Source of the DNA: Pseudarthrobacter sp. GA104
GTDB lineage: Bacteria; Actinomycetota; Actinomycetes; Actinomycetales; Micrococcaceae
DNA: 64,000 nt
Reading direction: 5' to 3'
Assembly (NCBI RefSeq): GCF_009741265.1
Contig: NZ_WOWL01000001.1
Span: 248,001 to 312,000, forward strand
Under the pieces are notes generated by a model. That model did not search any database and was not told the origin of the DNA. It was given only the letters and a program-made list of their open reading frames with translations. Shown here one piece after another: positions 57,502-64,000 of this stretch (positions are counted from its first letter, which is position 1; each line of letters starts with the position of its first letter). The translations under genes and the position numbers were made by a program.

Positions 57502-58668
57502 ATGAAAATCGTTTCCGCCCACGTTGGCACCATCCCCATCAGTTCCTCGATCCGGAACGCCTTCATTGACTTCACCAAGATGGACTGCACGATCATCGCG
57601 CTCGTCTCCGATGTGTTCGTCGACGGCAAGCCCCTGGTTGGCTACGGCTTTAACTCCAACGGCCGCTACAACGCCACGGGCATCCTGAAAGACCGCATCC
57701 TGCCGCGCATCATGGATGCCCCGTCCGAGGACCTTCTGGACGAAAGCGGCCAGCTTTCGCCGGAAAAGGCGTGGGACCTGATGATGTCCAACGAGAAGCC
57801 CGGCGGCCATGGTGAGCGCTCGGTCGCTGTCGGTGTTGCAGACATGGCCCTGCACGACCTTGCCGCCAAGATCGCCGGCGTCCCGCTATACCGGTGGATC
57901 TCGGACCACTACGGTGACGGCAACCCGGACAAGGACGTCTTCGTCTACGCCGCCGGCGGCTACTACGCTCCCGGCAAGAGCCTGGAGGACCTGCAGAACG
58001 AAATGCGCGGCTTCCTGGCAAAGGGCTACGACGTGGTCAAAATGAAGATCGGCGGCGCCGACCTGGCCGAAGACCTCCGCCGCATCGAAGCCGTGATCGA
58101 GGTCCTCGACGGCGACGGCTCCCGCCTGATGGTGGACGTCAACGGCAAGTTCGACCTGGAGACGGCGCTGGAATACGGCAAAGCCATCGACCAGTACGGA
58201 CTGTTCTGGTACGAGGAAGTCGGCGACCCGCTGGACTACGCCCTGAACGCCACCCTCTCCGAGCACTACAAAAACCCGATCGCCACCGGAGAAAACCTCT
58301 TCTCCCTCCAGGACGCCCGCAACCTGATCCGCTACGGCGGCATGCGCCCGGACCGCGACTTCATCCAGGTCGACCCGGCCCTGAGCTACGGCCTGACCGA
58401 ATACCGCCGGATCCAGGACATGCTCGCCCAGCACGGCTGGTCCTCCCGCCGCTGCATCCCGCACGGCGGACACCAGTTCTCCCTGCACATCGCCGCAGCC
58501 CTCAAGCTCGGCGGAAACGAATCCTACCCGGGCGAGTTCCAGCCCACCGGCGGCTTCACTGACGACGCTGTCATCGTCAACAGCCGCGTGGCCCCGGGCG
58601 ATTTGCCGGGCATCGGGCTTGAAGGTAAGGCCGAGTTCTACAAGGTCCTGCGCGAACTGCACAGCTAA
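57502..58668 (+). CDS. tarD: D-tartrate dehydratase-like enolase-superfamily enzyme
   Basis: A 388-residue enolase-superfamily acid-sugar dehydratase, expected to turn D-tartrate into oxaloacetate and water with Mg. The KxK base motif is at 180-182 (VVKMKIGG), metal ligands are probably Asp212 (VDVNGKF), Glu238 (FWYEEVGDP) and Glu264 (ATGENLF), and the general acid/base His321 is in IPHGGHQFSLH. These blocks and the length match characterised D-tartrate dehydratase. ATG at 57502 behind GGAGAG. It is the first gene of the cluster under the GntR operators; the neighbours (DctA-type transporter, tartrate dehydrogenase) support the substrate. Confidence in the family is higher than in the exact stereoisomer. 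Confidence 0.85.
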   Translation: MKIVSAHVGTIPISSSIRNAFIDFTKMDCTIIALVSDVFVDGKPLVGYGFNSNGRYNATGILKDRILPRIMDAPSEDLLDESGQLSPEKAWDLMMSNEKPGGHGERSVAVGVADMALHDLAAKIAGVPLYRWISDHYGDGNPDKDVFVYAAGGYYAPGKSLEDLQNEMRGFLAKGYDVVKMKIGGADLAEDLRRIEAVIEVLDGDGSRLMVDVNGKFDLETALEYGKAIDQYGLFWYEEVGDPLDYALNATLSEHYKNPIATGENLFSLQDARNLIRYGGMRPDRDFIQVDPALSYGLTEYRRIQDMLAQHGWSSRRCIPHGGHQFSLHIAAALKLGGNESYPGEFQPTGGFTDDAVIVNSRVAPGDLPGIGLEGKAEFYKVLRELHS

Positions 58669-58686
58669 CCACTCCGGTAGTGCCCC

Positions 58687-58715
58687 GGTCCCGGGCAGTA
58701 TCACTGCCCGGGACC
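58687..58715 (+). terminator. Hairpin after the dehydratase gene
   Basis: GGTCCCGGGCAG and CTGCCCGGGACC form a perfect 12-bp stem with a 5-nt loop, 18 bp after the stop. No U-run; probably a message-stabilising or partly terminating hairpin inside the operon. Confidence 0.7.
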
Positions 58716-58761
58716 GCACCTCTCAAATTTTCTCTGTCTGTCGTGCAAAGGAGCACCCAAG

Positions 58762-60138
58762 ATGTCGTCCCACACCATGCAGAACCCGCAACTTTCCGCC
58801 CACCCGCCCAGGCAGCGCTCCCGGTTCGGCCGGCTGATGCGCGAACTCTGGTTTCAAGTCGTCCTGGGCGCCGTCCTGGGCATCGCCGTCGGCTTCCTCC
58901 TCCCCGAAGTTGGTAAACAGCTCACCCCGCTCAGCGACTGGTTCATCGCCCTGGTGAAGATGATCGTCATCCCGGTGGTGTTCTGCGTTGTTTCCCTTGG
59001 CATCGCGTCCATGGACAGCCTGCGCAAGGCCGGCCGCATCGGTGTGAAGGCACTGGGCTACTTCCTCGCCCTGTCCCTGCTGTCGATGCTCATCGGCCTC
59101 GTTGTCGCAAACGTATTCCGTCCCGGCGACGGCATGAACATCGACCCGTCCCAGCTGGACTCCAGCAAAGTTCCCGCCAAGGCCAGCGAAGGCTTCGACG
59201 GCATCGAGTTCGTCAACAACATCATCCCCGAATCCCTGTTTGGCGCCCTGACAGGCCACACCATCATCGCCGCACTGATGGTCTCCATCATCTTCGGTGC
59301 CGCAATGAATGTCTCCGGTGAAGCCGGCGCCTTCTTGACCAAGGGCATCCAGGCCCTGTCCACGGTCATCTTCAAGATCGTCAACTGGGTCATGCGGCTT
59401 GCCCCCATCGGCACCTTCGGTGCACTGGCCGCCGTGGTGGCCAACTACGGCACCCAAAGCCTGCAGCAACTCGGTTACCTCGTCCTGCTGTTCACCGGAA
59501 CCTGCATCGTGTACGTCCTGGTGGTCCTGGGTGTCATCGCCCGTAGCTGCGGATTGAACATCTTCACAGTCATGCGGTACTTCAAGGCAGAACTGCTGAT
59601 CGCCCTGAGCACCTGCTCCAGCGAAGCGGTCCTTCCGCAGCTGATCAAGAAGCTCGAAGCGATGGGGGTTGGAAAATCCACCGTCGGCATCGTCATCCCG
59701 TCCGGATTCTCCTTCAACCTCGACGGCTCCGCCGTCTACCTCACCATGGCCTCCGTGTTCCTGGCCCAGGCCGTCGGCATGGACCTCTCCTGGGAACAGC
59801 AGCTGGTCATGGTCGGCGTCATGATGCTCACCAGCAAAGGCACCGCAGGAATTGCAGGCGGCGCATTCATCGTCCTGGCCAGCACCCTGAGCTCCGTCGG
59901 CGGCATCCCCCTGGCCGCTCTCGCCCTCATCGTCGGCATCGACCGCCTCCTGAACGAAGGACGGGTGTTCATCAACGTCCTGGGCAACGTGATGGCAGCC
60001 GTCGTCGTCGGCAAATGGGAGAAGGACTACGACCCCGAACAGGCCCGCGAAGCCCTGCACGCCGCAGGCCAGAAGAAGAAGGAAATCGAAGCAAAGACAC
60101 CGACCGCTGTGGAAGCGGACAAGGTTGACGTCCACTAA
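58762..60138 (+). CDS. dctA: C4-dicarboxylate transporter, DctA type
   Basis: A 458-residue dicarboxylate/amino acid:cation symporter. Landmarks are the N-terminal membrane segments (LWFQVVLGAVLGIAVGFLLP), the Ser-rich hairpin loop STCSSEAVLPQLIKKLEAMG, and PSGFSFNLDGSAVYLTMASV with the substrate-binding region typical of DctA. Ribosome site AAAGGAGCACCCAAG. Situated between the tartrate dehydratase and the 2-hydroxyacid dehydrogenase genes and flanked by hairpins, it most likely imports tartrate or related dicarboxylates. Confidence 0.92.
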   Translation: MSSHTMQNPQLSAHPPRQRSRFGRLMRELWFQVVLGAVLGIAVGFLLPEVGKQLTPLSDWFIALVKMIVIPVVFCVVSLGIASMDSLRKAGRIGVKALGYFLALSLLSMLIGLVVANVFRPGDGMNIDPSQLDSSKVPAKASEGFDGIEFVNNIIPESLFGALTGHTIIAALMVSIIFGAAMNVSGEAGAFLTKGIQALSTVIFKIVNWVMRLAPIGTFGALAAVVANYGTQSLQQLGYLVLLFTGTCIVYVLVVLGVIARSCGLNIFTVMRYFKAELLIALSTCSSEAVLPQLIKKLEAMGVGKSTVGIVIPSGFSFNLDGSAVYLTMASVFLAQAVGMDLSWEQQLVMVGVMMLTSKGTAGIAGGAFIVLASTLSSVGGIPLAALALIVGIDRLLNEGRVFINVLGNVMAAVVVGKWEKDYDPEQAREALHAAGQKKKEIEAKTPTAVEADKVDVH

Positions 60139-60149
60139 CACCGCAGCAT

Positions 60150-60180
60150 GCAGGGCCGCCGCACACCGCGGCGGCCCTGC
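60150..60180 (+). terminator. Hairpin after the transporter gene
   Basis: GCAGGGCCGCCG and CGGCGGCCCTGC form a perfect 12-bp stem with a 7-nt loop, 12 bp after the transporter stop and 75 bp before the next ATG. Confidence 0.7.
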
Positions 60181-60254
60181 CCCGTGTGAACCGTAAACCC
60201 ACAGCCGCTGACGGCAGCGCCTCCGCACGAACCAAATTAGGAGCCCACCTGCAT

Positions 60255-61202
60255 ATGGCCGCCCGCATCCTGATCACCACCGACTACCTCCACCCGGGAG
60301 ATACCGTTGACCAGCTCCTGCGCGAACACGGTCTGGAACCCGTCTACGCACCCTCCCGGGGCCCACGGACCATTGAGGAACGCCGCTCGTTGTTCGACGG
60401 CATATCCGGAGCGATCCTCGCCAGCGAACCGGTCACCACCGACATGCTCACCGGCGCCGCATCCCTGAAAGTCATCGCACGCAGCGGCGTAGGGTATGAC
60501 TCCATCGACATCCAGGCCGCGGCCGCACAAGGAATCAGGGTCTGCAACGCCCCCGGAACAAACCACCACTCCGTCGCCGAACTCACCATCGGACTGATCA
60601 TCATGACCGCACGCCGCCTCCTGGAGGTCACGACCGCGGTACGCCAAGGACACTGGCCCCGCGAAGCCGGCAACGAACTGCGCGGCTCCACCCTCGGCAT
60701 CATCGGCTACGGCCCCAGCGGACGCGCCACCGCAAACCTCGGCATCGCCCTCGGCATGACCGTTATGGTCAGCACCATCCACCCCGACCTCGACAGCACT
60801 TCGGTCCAGTTCACCGACCTCGACACCGTCATTCGCGAGGCCGACTACCTCTCCCTGCACACCCGCGCAGGCCAAAGCACCGGCAAACTCATCGACGCGC
60901 CCCGGCTAAAGGCGATGAAACGCACCGCCGTTCTCATCAACACAGCCCGCGGCTCCCTCGTTGACGAAGAAGCCCTGGCCAAAGCACTGTACGACGGCAC
61001 CATCGCCGCAGCAGCCCTGGACGTGCTCGAGACCGAACCCCTGCCCACCGACAGCCCCCTCCGGGGCCTGGACAACGTGCTCATCACCTCCCACCTCGCC
61101 GGACAAACCATCGAGGCACGGGAGCGGGCCGGCCTGGCAGCAGCCCAGGCTGTCATCGACGTCCTCGAAAACCGCGAACCGGCACACCCTGTCGACCGCT
61201 AA
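60255..61202 (+). CDS. D-2-hydroxyacid dehydrogenase family protein
   Basis: A 315-residue NAD-dependent 2-hydroxyacid dehydrogenase. The nucleotide loop is GIIGYGPSGRATANLG, the catalytic Arg is in NTARGSLVDE, Glu in DVLETEPLP and His in ITSHLAGQT. It interconverts a 2-oxo acid and a 2-hydroxy acid, here perhaps glyoxylate, hydroxypyruvate or tartronate semialdehyde from tartrate. I chose the ATG at 60255 (AGGAG 11-12 bp upstream, rather far); a GTG at 60186 is in frame. It sits between the transporter and tartrate dehydrogenase genes. Confidence 0.87.
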   Translation: MAARILITTDYLHPGDTVDQLLREHGLEPVYAPSRGPRTIEERRSLFDGISGAILASEPVTTDMLTGAASLKVIARSGVGYDSIDIQAAAAQGIRVCNAPGTNHHSVAELTIGLIIMTARRLLEVTTAVRQGHWPREAGNELRGSTLGIIGYGPSGRATANLGIALGMTVMVSTIHPDLDSTSVQFTDLDTVIREADYLSLHTRAGQSTGKLIDAPRLKAMKRTAVLINTARGSLVDEEALAKALYDGTIAAAALDVLETEPLPTDSPLRGLDNVLITSHLAGQTIEARERAGLAAAQAVIDVLENREPAHPVDR

Positions 61203-61237
61203 CACCAAACACAACTCACCGACGAAGAAGGATCCTG

Positions 61238-62317
61238 ATGTCGAAATCCCACCGCATCGCAGTCATCCCCGGAGACGGAATCGGCACCGAAGTCGTGCCC
61301 CAAGGGCTGCGCATCCTAGACGCCGCAGCCTCAGCCTTCGACCTCAACCTCAAATACGAGCACTTCGACTACGCCTCGGCCGACTACTACACCAGGCACG
61401 GGAAGATGCTCCCCGACGGATGGTTCGACCAGTTAAACCAGTTCGATTCCATCTTCTTCGGCGCCGTCGGATGGCCCGACGTCGTCCCCGACCACATCTC
61501 GCTCTGGGGAAGCCTTCTGCAGTTCCGCCGCCACTTCGACCAGTACGTCAGCCTCCGCCCGGTCAAACTCCTCCCCGGCGTCCCCAGCCCCCTGACCGGC
61601 AGGGTCCCGGGCGACGTCGACTTCTACGTCGTACGCGAAAACACCGAAGGCGAATACTCCAGCATCGGCGGCAAAATCTTCGAAGGCACCGACCGCGAAA
61701 CCGTGGTCCAGGAAACCGTCATGACCCGCACCGGCGTGGACCGGATCCTCAAATACGCCTTCGACCTGGCCCAAAGCCGTCCCAAGAAACACCTGACCTC
61801 CGCCACGAAGAGCAACGGCATCTCCATCACCATGCCCTACTGGGACGAACGCGTCCAGGAAATGGCCAACGACTTCAGTGACGTCAACGTGGACAAGTAC
61901 CACATCGACATCCTGGCCGCCAACTTCGTCATGCACCCCGACTGGTTCGACGTCGTCGTCGCCAGCAACCTCTTCGGCGACATCCTCTCCGACCTCGGAC
62001 CCGCCTGCACCGGAACCATCGGCATCGCCCCCAGCGGCAACATCAACCCCGAACGCAAATTCCCCAGCCTCTTCGAGCCCGTCCACGGCTCCGCCCCGGA
62101 CATCGCCGGCAAAGGCATCGCCAACCCCATCGGACAAATCTGGTGCGCCGCCATGATGCTGGACCACCTCGGAGAACCCGCAGCCGCGGCCGCCATCACC
62201 ACCGCCATGGAAACCGTGCTGGCCCGTGGATCACATGCCCTGACTCCGGACATGGGTGGTATCGCCACCACTGAAGAACTGGGCAAAGCCGTGGCATCAG
62301 CCCTGACCGCACCATGA
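61238..62317 (+). CDS. ttuC: Tartrate dehydrogenase (isopropylmalate dehydrogenase family)
   Basis: A 359-residue beta-decarboxylating dehydrogenase, most like tartrate dehydrogenase/decarboxylase (TtuC/DmlA). IAVIPGDGIGTEV opens the fold, and SLWGSLLQFRRHFDQYVSLR carries the substrate Arg residues. VVRENTEGEYSSIGG is the usual signature, the catalytic Lys is in NVDKYHIDILAANFV, and the metal Asp residues are in SNLFGDILSDLGP. It oxidises tartrate or D-malate with NAD. Ribosome site GAAGAAGGATCCTG. Its TGA overlaps the ATG of the small conserved protein (ATGA). Confidence 0.9.
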   Translation: MSKSHRIAVIPGDGIGTEVVPQGLRILDAAASAFDLNLKYEHFDYASADYYTRHGKMLPDGWFDQLNQFDSIFFGAVGWPDVVPDHISLWGSLLQFRRHFDQYVSLRPVKLLPGVPSPLTGRVPGDVDFYVVRENTEGEYSSIGGKIFEGTDRETVVQETVMTRTGVDRILKYAFDLAQSRPKKHLTSATKSNGISITMPYWDERVQEMANDFSDVNVDKYHIDILAANFVMHPDWFDVVVASNLFGDILSDLGPACTGTIGIAPSGNINPERKFPSLFEPVHGSAPDIAGKGIANPIGQIWCAAMMLDHLGEPAAAAAITTAMETVLARGSHALTPDMGGIATTEELGKAVASALTAP

Positions 62318-62625
62318 CACCATCAACCAGCCCCAGCGAGCAGCAGGGACCTGCCTTCCGAGAGCGGATGATGCTCCGCCAATACATCCATTGGAACCGG
62401 CTAATCGGAGCCACCGTTCAGATCCGTTACAACGGCAGGATCATCCGCACCGGAACCATCGATGATGCCATGCCAGACTCCACAGCACTCTGGATCGCAG
62501 GCGACGCCGCACAACCACGCACTATGTACGAAGCCGCACGCGGGATCGAGGTGTGGGTCGACCCGGAAGAAGCCGAAGACGGGCTCTGCTACCGCATGAC
62601 ATCCACCGCACCATCACATAACTGA
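62314..62625 (+). CDS. Small conserved protein, homolog of the one at 35112
   Basis: A 103-residue protein whose core WNRLIGATVQIRYNGRIIRT and ARGIEVWVDPEE matches the 75-residue protein at 35112. The first 25 residues are extra and may not be translated; Met-Met at residues 29-30 is an alternative start. The 4-bp overlap with the tartrate dehydrogenase stop and the 16-bp gap to the lyase gene place it firmly in the tartrate operon. Predicted mostly beta, with no membrane segment or metal motif. I do not recognise a function; it may be a partner or regulator of a catabolic enzyme. Confidence 0.7.
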   Translation: MTPSTSPSEQQGPAFRERMMLRQYIHWNRLIGATVQIRYNGRIIRTGTIDDAMPDSTALWIAGDAAQPRTMYEAARGIEVWVDPEEAEDGLCYRMTSTAPSHN

Positions 62626-62641
62626 CCTAGCAGGGAGACCT

Positions 62642-63553
62642 ATGACGCAGCCGATTTACATGCCCCAAAGCACCGGACACACCTCCTCCACAGCACTGAC
62701 TGATGCGTTCCGAAACTTCACCCCCGAACGCAATATCCCCGCAGAGATCGCCCGCTCCTGGCTCCTGGTCAATGCCATGAAGCCCGAGCTCTTCGACCAG
62801 TCGGCCGAGTCCCGCGCCGACTCGATCATCCTGGATATTGAAGATGCCGTGGACCCCTCCCAGAAGGACCAGGCCCGGAACCACGTGATTGACTGGCTCA
62901 CCGCAGGCGGCAAGGCCTGGGTCCGGATCAACGACGCCACGAGCCCGTACTGGGCAGACGATCTCGCCGGCCTCCGCGGCACCCCCGGCCTCCTTGGCGT
63001 CATGCTGGCCAAGACCGAATCCGCCGACCAGGTGACCGAAAGCTTCCACCGCATGGACGGCAAGACTCCCGTCATCCCTTTGGTGGAATCCGCCATCGGC
63101 ATCGAGGAAGCCAACCAGATCGCCAAGGCACAGGGCGCCTTCCGCCTGGCCTTCGGCTCCGGTGACTTCCGCCGCGACACCGGCATGGCCGCCACTGCAG
63201 AGGCGATGGCCTACCCGCGCGCCAAGCTCGTGGTAGCCAGCCGCGTCGGCAACCTGCCGGGCCCCATCGACGGCCCCACCGTTGGCACCAACCACCCCAT
63301 CCTGCGCGAGCAGACCGGCATCACGGTGATGATGGGCATGACCGGAAAACTCTGCCTGGCCATCGACCAGACCCCCGTCATCAACGAGGTCATCAGCCCC
63401 ACGCCGTCCGACGTCGCCTGGGCCACCGACTTCATGGCCGACTTCGAAGCCAACGGCCGCGTCATCCGCGACGGCTCCGACCTGCCCCGCCTGGGCCGCG
63501 CCGAAAAGATCATGAAGCTCGCGGTAGCCCTCGCCGTGCAGCCGGCAGGCTAG
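62642..63553 (+). CDS. CitE/HpcH-type aldolase/lyase
   Basis: A 303-residue TIM-barrel protein of the HpcH/HpaI aldolase and CitE lyase family. RSWLLVNAMKPELFDQSAES and IILDIEDAVDPSQKDQARNH are the N-terminal hallmarks, with the metal/substrate Asp-Glu-Asp and KAWVRINDATSPYW next. The catalytic Glu/Asp of VIPLVESAIGIEEANQI and FGSGDFRRDTG follow. Citramalyl-CoA or malyl-CoA lyases and free-acid aldolases share this fold. Within the tartrate operon it may cleave a 2-hydroxy or 4-hydroxy-2-oxo diacid. Ribosome site GGGAGACCT. Confidence 0.85.
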   Translation: MTQPIYMPQSTGHTSSTALTDAFRNFTPERNIPAEIARSWLLVNAMKPELFDQSAESRADSIILDIEDAVDPSQKDQARNHVIDWLTAGGKAWVRINDATSPYWADDLAGLRGTPGLLGVMLAKTESADQVTESFHRMDGKTPVIPLVESAIGIEEANQIAKAQGAFRLAFGSGDFRRDTGMAATAEAMAYPRAKLVVASRVGNLPGPIDGPTVGTNHPILREQTGITVMMGMTGKLCLAIDQTPVINEVISPTPSDVAWATDFMADFEANGRVIRDGSDLPRLGRAEKIMKLAVALAVQPAG

Positions 63554-63667
63554 CGCCTGCGCCGAACCAACCGAAGGCGGCACGGATGCTGATGATGAAC
63601 AACCTTCACCTCCCGCACGTTGCGCGCATTTGCCCAAAACAGTTAGCCCAGATCAGGAAGAGAAAAA

Positions 63668-64000
63668 ATGGCCTACGCAAACTACCGATACAAGGGTCAG
63701 CACTACCTCGGCGAAGTCCACGGCGAATACCTCATCCCGCTCGCCGGGCTCGCCGACGTTGGACCGGAAACATCCGCTGATCTCCTTGCCAGTGCCGCCC
63801 GTCTGACCGAAGCCCGGGTTAGCGTCTCGGAAGTCACCCTGCGCGCTGCGTCACCACGGGCCGGGAAGATCCTGTGCGTGGGCCTGAACTATAAAGACCA
63901 TGCCGACGAGGTCAGCACGGCCGCCTTTCCCGTCCTCTTCCCTAAATACGCATCCACTCTCATCGGACCAGCGGACGACATCGTCCTGCCCCCGGAATCC
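63668..64000 (+). CDS. Fumarylacetoacetate hydrolase-family protein (cut by window edge)
   Basis: The first 111 residues of a FAH-superfamily protein (hydratases, decarboxylases and C-C hydrolases of 2-oxo acids). MAYANYRYKGQHYLGEVHGE is the N-terminal part, and KILCVGLNYKDHADEVS is the characteristic start of the catalytic domain. It lies 115 bp behind the lyase gene, with ribosome site AGGAAGAGAAAAA. A role as oxaloacetate decarboxylase or acylpyruvase in the tartrate route is possible. Confidence 0.87.
   Translation, partial: MAYANYRYKGQHYLGEVHGEYLIPLAGLADVGPETSADLLASAARLTEARVSVSEVTLRAASPRAGKILCVGLNYKDHADEVSTAAFPVLFPKYASTLIGPADDIVLPPES

Noticed and set aside
58723..60228. A 501-codon minus-strand frame opposite the DctA gene
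   Set aside because: Composition is extremely Asp/Gly/Gln/His-rich, typical of the mirror frame of a GC-rich membrane protein gene; the plus strand has a full DctA.
1..64000. CRISPR arrays, tRNA or rRNA genes, toxin-antitoxin pairs
   Set aside because: I looked for short regular repeats, cloverleaf-like segments and small paired ORFs and found none that I could support.

Overview
The window is GC-rich DNA from an actinobacterium, most likely an Arthrobacter-like member of the Micrococcaceae. The signs are frequent GTG starts, AAGGAG-type ribosome sites, leaderless regulator genes, the protein families present and remnants of IS256, ISL3 and IS3 elements. I see no rRNA, tRNA or core housekeeping genes. 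The stretch looks like an accessory catabolic island, perhaps on a plasmid or genomic island.

Region 1 (1-33 kb) is a large catabolic cluster, mostly on the minus strand. It holds a Baeyer-Villiger-type flavin monooxygenase, an aromatic-hydroxylase-type FAD monooxygenase, a luciferase-like FMN monooxygenase and two flavin reductases. It also has several short-chain dehydrogenases (SDRs), a crotonase that matches 6-oxocamphor hydrolase at all four catalytic positions, another enoyl-CoA hydratase, a thiolase and an NDP-forming acyl-CoA ligase. A MaoC-type hydratase, a VOC protein, two PEP-mutase/isocitrate-lyase-fold lyases, two SnoaL-like proteins, a CocE-type esterase and a creatinase-like M24 protein complete the set. 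I infer oxidation, ring opening and CoA-dependent breakdown of a cyclic, possibly terpenoid, ketone or diketone. Two paralogous AraC-family regulators sit at its right end. The key new observation is a 67-bp sequence, with two 16-bp direct repeats in 21-bp register and a TA(G/A)CGT -10 box, upstream of seven transcription units. It is very probably the AraC operator/promoter of one regulon, and in four cases the leader and start codon were copied along with it.

Region 2 (33-43 kb), on the plus strand, has a DHA2 MFS transporter (seventh 67-bp element), a small conserved protein, two tandem substrate-binding lipoproteins, an RbsA-like double ATPase, an RbsC-like permease, an SDR and a second CocE-type hydrolase.

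Region 3 (43-50 kb) is scrambled. It has ISL3 and IS3 remnants, ribokinase fragments in both orientations, a frameshifted SDR, an SDR with a large in-frame deletion, and an inverted duplication of an ArsR/NADPH-oxidoreductase module whose operators carry GTACA half-sites. One of the two ArsR copies is truncated.

Region 4 (50-56 kb) has a TetR gene divergent from a DHA2 exporter, then a flavin reductase and two NtaA/SnaA/DszA-type monooxygenases.

Region 5 (56.5-64 kb) is a tartrate cluster. A GntR/FCD regulator with three TCTTATAAGA operators is divergent from D-tartrate dehydratase, a DctA-type transporter, a 2-hydroxyacid dehydrogenase, a tartrate dehydrogenase, a second copy of the small conserved protein, a CitE-like lyase and a fumarylacetoacetase-family protein that runs off the window.
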